Origin: Cryptococcus deneoformans JEC21
Taxonomy: Eukaryota; Basidiomycota; Tremellomycetes; Tremellales; Cryptococcaceae
Assembly (NCBI RefSeq): GCF_000091045.1
Contig: NC_006684.1
Coordinates: 1,031,001-1,095,000 of the forward strand
Reading direction: 5' to 3'
Length of the DNA stretch: 64,000 nucleotides
The notes under the pieces were generated by a model. It was not told where the DNA came from, did not search any database, and was given only the letters and a program-made list of their open reading frames with translations. Both the position numbers and the translations under genes were made by a program. This document shows positions 56,556-64,000 of the stretch, one piece after another; position 1 is the stretch's first letter; each line of letters starts with the position of its first letter.

Positions 56556-57004
56556 TTTGTACAGTCGCCCTAGTAGGAAAACAAGGTAGTAAGTGCGATC
56601 ACTCTTACTAGTTTGCCTTGTCGGAATCTCATTCAACTGGAAGAGATCTGTCTGCCGAGGGTCCTAGCTTCTAGCTTGTGTCAGTATGATAAATATATCT
56701 ATATATATGACGTCGAGCAAGTGAAAAGTGAGCTACGATAGCAGTAGTAGTAGTTGTTAACTGATCGTTAAGTGGTAGTAGTACTGGTGTCTGCGGCGTC
56801 GGTGAATGATGCCGCTGTTATCCTGCGTTCCTGCGGTCCTGCGTCACGACTTTTCTGGGATTTGTCCTCGATAAATATTTTGCTTTTTTTCGTAGAACTC
56901 CGTCCGCATGGGTTTGGGCCACGAACGATTGAACAGGACAAACTCGCTTTCAAAATAGAAGATACATGGCAATCGATAGGCAACGACCAGTCCTAATTAT
57001 CACC
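56556..57004. promoter_or_regulatory. Divergent promoter region APM3 / NSA1
   Basis: A 449 bp gap between divergent starts. A TATA-like ATATATCTATATATATGA lies near 56694-56711, about 140 bp from the APM3 start. An alternative NSA1 ATG at 56966 is less likely than the one at 57005. Confidence 0.45.
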
Positions 57005-58486
57005 ATGGTTCGCACCTATAATTTTCTCGCCCCTTCTCTCTACCCCAATACTCTAGTGGATATTTCCTTTCCTGAGCCCACTATCGGTGTTGTGAACGTC
57101 TCCCCGGCGGATCCTGTTGTCCATAATTTACCGGTCAAGTATGGCGAGTACAGCGCACTTGGTGGAGTGAGAAAAATGGTGAATGTGGGGAATAACAAGG
57201 TGAGTCTTGCCCTCTTTGTTCTCAGATTATCTGACATTTGATCTCGAAGGTCGTGGTTGCCGACGACAAGTTCCAAATCTCTACGCTCGAACTCTCTTCC
57301 ATTGGTACTGAAGCTCCTCCGCCGCCTATAATAACCTCTCAGGAAAGCGTTAAAGCTCGCGCCAATGATGTCTGGGCTGGTTTGGTTCCTGTTGAAAAGT
57401 ATGGCCTGTCTAAACCTCCTGATAGTATTAATGTTGACGATTTTAATAGCGGGACGGTTTCTGCCCTTACGTCTGGGTTGCTTACGTTCCATCCAACTTC
57501 AGGAAGTAGCTCTTCTTCGCGGTCCGTCCCATCGCCCCTTGCATGTCTTGCTTCGACCCATCTCGCACCTAATAAATTCGCCATGGGGGGTAAAGAGGTT
57601 GACGTTTCCATCTGGGATGTCGAAAGAACTTTCGCGTCTTCTTCTGACTCACCAATGGTCGACGCTGGCAAACGTAAGAAAAATGCTCTTGAACCAGGAC
57701 AGCTTTGGCAAGCGAAGAACATGCCTAATAACTATTTAAAACTTCGCCCACCGGTTTACCATCTCGCGTTGAGCTGGCTGAATAGCCCTGACGCCTTAGT
57801 CAGCGGAACGAAGATGGGAACAGTGAGAAGGTTTGATACAAGGCAAAGAAAACCCGTCGCAGATTGGAAAGTTGCCAGAGAAGGTGGGGTCTCATGTTTG
57901 ATGCCCGGAGAGGAAAAGTAAGTCGCCATCATTAATGATTGAAGCGAAACAGAGCTAAAGGCCCTCCAGTGAGCTCTTCTTTTCTGATCGTTCGAATTAC
58001 TTGGGGGCTCTTGACCTTCGTACAGGGAAGGTATTATACAGCTACTCGTCGCTCACAGCTACTCCGCATCATCTACTTCCTATTTCTTCGGAAAACTCTT
58101 CTCCCCTCCTCCCGAGTACTAAGCGAATAGGCTTTGCCTCTGTTTCTTCTGATGCTTCCATTCGATTGCACACTTGTACCACACCGCCTCCTGAAGATCA
58201 AAAAGGAAACTGGGGAAGTGAAGGGAAGAAAGGGGATATTGTTGGAATGGTGGGAGGTATTGGGCTTGGTGGAGCAATCTTCCGAGGATACGATGAACGA
58301 GAGCTCGAGGTGCGCAAAGAAGCGAAGGAAGATGATGTCGGCGAAGATGAGAGCGATGATGAGGAAGAGATGTGGGAGGGGATGAACGAAGTGGAAGACG
58401 CCGGGGAGGGTTCTGATTCTGACGAGGATGATAACGATAGTGAAGAAGAAGCGCCGAAGAAAAAGAGCAAGCGGTCGAGGCTATAG
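57005..58486 (+). CDS. NSA1: Nsa1/WDR74 ribosome biogenesis WD-repeat protein
   Basis: WD40 protein of pre-60S particles, released by the AAA ATPase Rix7/NVL2. The start MVRTYNFLAPSLYPNTLVDI at 57005 has a CACCATGG context. Blades include LACLASTHLAPNKFAMGGKE with VDVSIWDVERTF, QLWQAKNMPNNYLKLRPPVY with HLALSWL, and LVSGTKMGTVRRFDTRQRKP with VADWKVAREGG; then SNYLGALDLRTGKVLYSYSS and RIGFASVSSDASIRLH. The WQAKN-PN-LKLR-P motif is diagnostic for the family. The C-terminus is very acidic (DDVGEDESDDEEEMWEGMNE) and ends in a basic KKKSKRSRL, a probable nucleolar signal. Two introns only, few for this window. Confidence 0.92.
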
Positions 58487-58581
58487 ATCATGATGCATTT
58501 GTATACAGAGCCATAATAGTCATACTTATTTATGACACATATATCTTATATATGTACACTGTAATTCAAATTTGCAACTCT

Positions 58582-61047
58582 TCATTGAGGTCCGTCAGGA
58601 TTGAACCCGACCCCATTCCCGTCATTTATTCCAGGCTGCCCTCTTCCACGACCTCTAAAACTTCCCCTTCCAGCGAAACCGACTCTGAAGAACGGCATTG
58701 CTCGAACAGCGCGCGAAGACACATGGTGTTGCGGCATCGGCAGCTGACTACCATAATCTGCGGAATTTGTATCATGCTGGATACTAGCTGGTTGATTACT
58801 AGCTGCTTGATCAGATGAGGCACTGGTCTCGCCTTGATTTGCTCGAGCTGAAAGCTCATTAGCGGTAGATGGGTCGATTTGGCCTTGGACAGGAGCAGGC
58901 ATTTGACTGTGTCCTCCCCTCACACCTCGGAACATGTGTCTTCCGGGATACCCTATTCTGAATGGAGGAGGATGGTTGCCATTTGTAACAGGCGGATTTT
59001 GTTCGTATGGAGCTATATCCGGAGATCCCCTTTGGTGTTGAGAGTTTGAGACAGTGTCCACGGTCCTATGGATAGGTGATTGGGCGGCAGATTCATCACC
59101 TACTTTTCTCTTGGGCTCATTGTTGCCCAGCAGTAGAGCGCCGGTGTGCCAGCCTGCGGCCGTTATAGAGAATACAAAGCCTGGGTCTTCCTTTCCAGCT
59201 TCCTCTTCCTCAAACTTGACCAATTTCGGAACGGTTCCGTCTCCTCGTCTGCCTTCGGCACCCAATCCCAATTGGCCATTCCCTCCCTGACCCCAAGTAA
59301 GCATCTCACCCCGATTGGTCAGAGCAGCATAATGATAGTCGCCCAAAGCAACTTGAATAATACCCTTATTCTGTAAGTCTGGAAGAAAGTCAGGTCTATG
59401 TAGCAAAACTGTCGGTTCGGAAGTGAATGAAGGGGGTGGAACTGTATCGGCAGGGACTCTAGTGTGGTAGACTGCAGACGACTGCTTTTGCTGGGTTGCA
59501 GTTGCGTAGGATGTGATGGACTCAAACTGGGCGGTTATATGAGTGATTGCGGGAGATGAGAAATATGGAACCTTGTAAATATCAAGTTAGTCAAAAGTGT
59601 AACGTCTTGTAATGAACTAACACACAAAGTACCAAACCGGAGGAACACCGTCCTTCACCGGGGTAAACCACACCTCGCCGTTTTTCTTAAGAGCAAGGAT
59701 AAATTCAAGCCCGCTGGCGATCTTGACTATTTTTTGACCTTCTTCGAGAATCTCAGCAGTATGTGTCGTATCATATTCTTTCCACTCAGCGTCTAGCCCC
59801 CCAAGGACCTCTTTCGCATCGCTGTTGAAATCTTCTGCAGGCAGTGTAACATACTCAGGTCTCACAGGAACAGCTGGCAATTCATATAGGACATTACCGG
59901 TTACCGTGCCCCATCGCAGACCCCTTGCGCCGTTGTCAGCATCGTCTTCCACCCCATGCGGGTTTAGGACATTAAGCTCAGCATCAGGAGTCAACGACTG
60001 TTTGTAGGGGTCCGAAAATGGAAACCATATATAGATTGTGCCTCCCGACGTGAGAGCAGCGGAATGTGTCCAGCCTGTTGACAACTGGACGACATGGGGA
60101 GGATGTCGATTTGAGCCATAATGCGCAGGTGAAGTGAGTTCTGTCGCAGTGTGGTGATAAGCCTGTGGCAGATAAGTTACAGAGTAAGTTGAGCGCCATG
60201 CTCCATGGATAAATGAAATTTGAAAATCTTACTAGTCCCCAAGCCGTCAGTTCCCAGACAAGGTTATCCGAATCCAATATCAACAAATGGGACCTGCCAG
60301 GACTTATGGACTCCGCTTTGCAAGGCAAAGGGATTCTGGTAGGTTCTGGAACAATGCAGTACTTGTTTTCCCAGCTTTTTTCTCTGAAAGACATCGTCCT
60401 TCCGTCCAGTTGACCTGACCACAACGTCCGTTAAATTCGACCCCTCACAACGTTGTACTCACCCCAAACCCATACAGAGCCATCACTGCACCTTGCGGTG
60501 AAACTCCATCCTCCAGCGTGTAATTCTACGACCCCAGCGCCTCCTAGCTCGCTGGGTGCGTCACCAACGATCCCGTGTGTTAACCCAACCAGACTATCTT
60601 TCAGACTTTCAGTCCATGTTTTCCCTCCAGATTCTCTTTCATTGAGCCGTATTTCTGCAGGACAGTCAACAAAGCTTCCAAACTTTCTTGCTCCTTTGTT
60701 ATTCTCGGCACCGCCCAAGCGAGAGTTATTGCTTGAGCCCCATACAAACGCGCGTGGCTGCAAGAGGCCAAAATATACCCGCCGCCACCAATCCGACGAA
60801 GGAAAAGGTGGATGAGAAGAAGGAGAAAAAGAAAAATCAGAAGTTGTCTTGTGACGCCAATAGGAGGGGTCGAGCTGTCAGGAGTAAGAGTGCGCACGCT
60901 AAAACCATGGCTGGGAAGAAGACGAACTGTGAGAGTATGAAGCTGATGATTGACTTGTGAGAGGCGTAAGACGTCTTTAAGAGGTAGTAAGGGCAAGAGC
61001 TGTTCCAGGATAACCTCTGAAGGAAGATCAGTCAGAGTGGGAGGCAT
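58582..61047 (-). CDS. F-box protein with RCC1-type repeats and RGG tail
   Basis: Probable substrate receptor of an SCF ubiquitin ligase, with a beta-propeller for substrate binding, similar in layout to yeast Saf1. The F-box is at the N-terminus: MPPTLTDLPSEVILEQLLPL, then LPLKDVLRLSQVNHQLHTLT. After an intron come DWWRRVYFGLLQPRAFVWGS and SNNSRLGGAENN. RCC1-like units include VELHAGGWSFTARCSDGSVW with VWG, SPGRSHLLILDSDNLVWELT with AWG, STGWTHSAALTSGGTIYIW and LGDYHYAALTNRGEMLTWGQ with GGNGQLGLG. The C-terminus is long, low-complexity and Arg/Gly-rich (GFAGRGSFRGRGRG), an addition not expected in Saf1. About 690 residues; five introns. The target is unknown. Confidence 0.85.
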
Positions 61048-61462
61048 AATTGGTTTGTATAGTTCAGAATTGCTGGATGATCGTTCTACGTTGCAGTGGA
61101 GATGAGCTGAGACATAAACTCGCGGGATTTCTGCCCACCACAACGAACGACGAGATGCGATGGGAGAACACATTTACGTCATCCGATCAGCGAGTGGCGT
61201 ATCATGTATTACATAACCTAAAAATAACGTCAGATCAGTCTATAATATGCTGACGCGCGCGAACATTACGAGTAACTCGTACTTGTATTTTCGCGATCCT
61301 GCAGTCCGCGTGTCACCTACAACAAATTCTTTTGCTGCTTTTAATGTTCAGCCCTTCCTGTCGTTCCTCATATCACAAAAATGCTGATAATTTACCACCG
61401 CTAGCAATGTCATAGACTGGCTCTCATCACTCTCAGCGAGCCTCAAATCACCATCGTCTACC
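61048..61462. promoter_or_regulatory. Divergent promoter region F-box/RCC1 gene / REV3
   Basis: A 415 bp gap between divergent starts. No coding segment is supported; GACGCGCGCGAAC near 61252 is a short CpG-rich patch. Confidence 0.45.
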
Positions 61463-64000
61463 ATGGAAGACACCGCGGTCGTCAATCAAGGACCGTCGTC
61501 CTCTTTGCCCGTCGGATCGAGCCAATCTTTGAGTCTCAGCAGTCCCCGTCTACGTGTCAAAATTACCCATATCGTCTCGGATCAGGCGGCACCCATTCCT
61601 ACTCTTCGTCAGCACTATGCTCCGTCTCGACTCGCAACCGCCATACCGTTGGGTAATCTACCACACAGCGTACCTGTTATCCGGATATTTGGGACCACGT
61701 CCTCTTCGCAGAAAATTTGTGCCAACATACACTTGTGCTACCCATACTTTTTTGTACCCTATCCCATGGACTCTCAAGATCCGTTGCGGCCAGAGAGGGT
61801 GGTCAAACTTTGTCAAAGATTCGCCGTCTCTCTCAACCATGCGATTTGTCTCGCACTTCGGCAAAATCCGACATCTGCAGCCAACAACACTAACTACGGC
61901 GGTGGTGTGGACCCAAAGCATTTGCATGTCGTCTCTGTGATCCTTGTAAAGGGAACACCATTCTATGGATATCATCTTGGATTTGACTACTTTCTCAAAA
62001 TCAATCTGGCAAATCCGGCAAGACTGCATATAGCACTCGAGCAACTACGAAAGCCGAATGTGCTAGGAAGAGAATGGCAACCGCACGAAGCACATCTCAA
62101 TCACGTTCTACAGTTTATGTGTGACTTTGACCTGTATGGTTGCGGATGGTTGGAGCTGGGAGGAGGTACCTTCAGGGAACCCGTGCCAGGTGAGAAGGCT
62201 ATTATCACACAAGAGTCCCATTAAGCTTACATGTAAACAGAAGCAGATCCGTTTGACTCCCTGTCAGAGACAGTTACCGATGGTACTCTTGGCTTACTTA
62301 ACTGTCGCACGATACCCACTTCCATGTTATACCCCCCAGGCCTCTCTCCTGCGAAGGATTCATTTACTTCCCTTGAAATTGACATTCTTCCTCACCAGAT
62401 CCTAAATCGACAGCGACTTATGCCCCGTCTACTGCATCATGATTTCATTGAGCTGTTACATAAGCCTTTGGATCCCAACGAAAAGCTTGTGCCTGCGGTT
62501 GCAGAATTGTGGGAAGATGAAAGGCGAAGGAGAGCGGCTAAAGGATTAGGCACTGGAACAAATGATATGATGCCAGGTAGCGGCGGGATGGATGGAAGAT
62601 CAATGGAGGAACTTGGGTATAGAGGCAATCAAGTGGATGGGAAGAAGAACAAGGGAGGTGATTGGAAGATCTCAGACGAGCTTTGGGCAATACTGGAAGA
62701 GCGTATGGGCGCTGAGAGGAAGAGAAAAGGGAAGCTGACATTCCAGAAATACTCTCGCGATGTTTCAGCTGGCAGGGAAGGGGAAAAATTGCAATGGGAT
62801 AAGGTACTGTTTATTTTTCCTCACATCATTGAGATATGTCTCATGATGAATTCCCAGTGGATCATGACCACCTTTGATGCTTTATCAGCTCATTGGCCCA
62901 AGCAAGCTAAGAAGGTCACCAAGACTACCCAAATGTCCAGGAAGTCTCACATGACTCTGCCAGCCGACACTTCATCTATATACTACGGTTCTTCTCAGGA
63001 TAAGAATGCCCTGTTCGGCGAGTCAACATCTGTTACTTTGGAGGAACCGGGAATGGATTCAAGGTTGGAGAAAGAAGACGAAGAGATAAATCCCTTTGAG
63101 GCGTTCGCCATGACTCAGGCTTCTCAACATCCGCAACCAGTACCAGAGCTTTCCCAACATGTTCAAGCAGTCCCATTTAAAGAAGTTGAGGATTCTGACC
63201 AATATTATGTCGGCGAGGACGAGGGTGATATAGACGAGTACAAACAAGCTGAGGGGGCTCGAGTGCATGCCCAAGAGACCGACAAGATACGCGCCACACA
63301 AATGGCGTCTGAGATGGAAGGTCATTATGACGAGTACGATGACAAAGAGCTTGAAGAGTTGTTCAGACAGACAGTGGCAGCTGGCTTGGGAATCCAGAGC
63401 GTGCCCACTACACCACACAAACCTAAAGATCAAGACCAGGAAGGGAATAGTCGGTGGTCTGGGTGGACTCCGACAAGCAAAGGATCTAGCAAATCAAGCG
63501 TGGGCACTTTCGAGTCACGTAAACGTAAAAGAAATCAGCGATTATTAGAGGACGCTGGATTGGGAGATCTCAGGTAAGCCCAGGCATCTTGCCATGTGTC
63601 ATATAGCTACACGCTCTCAAAAGACTTGCTGATTGATCAGTACTAGTACAATCATTGATCGCTCTTCACTTTCTCTGTCGCCTCTCAAAAACCCATACGA
63701 TGAAAGAGGTCATGGCGTTTCTACGCCTGAAAACGCGAACACACCTTCCAGAGAGATGGCAACTCCTAGCTCCCTCATGCGTAATGCATTCGCCAAAAGC
63801 CGCCAACAATCGCCGAACCTGTCTCCCGCGAAGAGAAGCGAGTCATCCCGAAGTAAACATCTTCGTTCTGATACTGTTATTCTGCCCTTGGAGAGAAAGA
63901 ACCCTGGAGCTATTACATCCTCTCCATCGCTCTCTCCCAGAGATAAAGTTATCGATGGTGACCATGGAAACTTACAAAGAAAATTAGCTGAGGCGAAGAA
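61463..64000 (+). CDS. REV3: DNA polymerase zeta catalytic subunit, N-terminal part
   Basis: Rev3 is the B-family translesion polymerase subunit. Only the N-terminal region is inside the window; the catalytic domain lies to the right. The start MEDTAVVNQGPSSSLPVGSS leads to RLRVKITHIVSDQAA and the conserved Rev3 N-domain VPVIRIFGTTSSSQKICANI with HLCYPYFFVPYP, then HVVSVILVKGTPFYGYHLGF and HLNHVLQFMCDFDLYGCGWL. After an intron follows SFTSLEIDILPHQILNRQRL, also typical. A long acidic and Ser-rich spacer comes next (EEINPFEAFAM, DEGDIDEYKQAEGARV). Introns: after REPVP, after LQWDK, and near 63576. The reading stays open to the window edge after the last visible exon. Confidence 0.88.

Overview
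The window looks like nuclear DNA of an intron-dense basidiomycete yeast, most probably a member of the Cryptococcus neoformans/gattii complex. This is inferred from gene content and gene structure: nearly every gene is cut by several 45-70 nt GT..AG introns, intergenic gaps are short, and the proteins are fungal (fused cytochrome b5/sphingolipid desaturase, GPI-anchored Ser/Thr-rich wall proteins, a Medusa-type developmental regulator). I support about 30 protein genes on both strands. I see no rRNA, CRISPR array or prokaryotic element, no convincing tRNA, and no intact transposon.

1-13.7 kb: SAR1 (COPII GTPase, 3' end outside the window), a LOG-family protein, an aminodeoxychorismate-lyase-like PLP enzyme and the GPI mannosyltransferase GPI14. 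Then come three secreted or wall genes (GH128-type glucanase, an Asp/Thr-repeat GPI protein, a Kre9/KNH-like GPI protein) and a large Medusa-like regulator with a long 5' leader.

13.7-24.7 kb: a gene-poor stretch holding one unrecognised intron-rich gene, then COX6, a ubiquitin-like/BAG cochaperone that seems to lack an AUG start, PRMT1-type arginine methyltransferase and twinfilin.

24.9-42.0 kb: a TDA3-like FAD oxidoreductase, a vacuolar-type amino acid transporter, a second secreted Kre9/KNH-like protein, TLS1/C9orf78, a 79-residue membrane protein, an unrecognised gene, delta-8 sphingolipid desaturase, low-molecular-weight tyrosine phosphatase LTP1 (catalytic loop assembled from microexons), and a USP16/45-type deubiquitinase with an expanded intron bounded by inverted repeats.

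42.8-64 kb: an RPEL-repeat protein, a gene-poor 3.3 kb gap, an AIF/FSP1-like oxidoreductase, GAL7, a divergent Rheb-like GTPase, a 2.3 kb gap, AP-3 mu, NSA1/WDR74, an F-box/RCC1 protein and the N-terminal part of REV3 (runs off the right edge).

No single pathway unites the window. Local themes are secretion and cell-wall surface (SAR1, GPI14, GH128 and two GPI proteins in the first 10.4 kb) and actin/trafficking genes (twinfilin, RPEL protein, AP-3 mu). Exon boundaries were read by eye from splice signals and conserved motifs; gene ends are firmer than individual introns.
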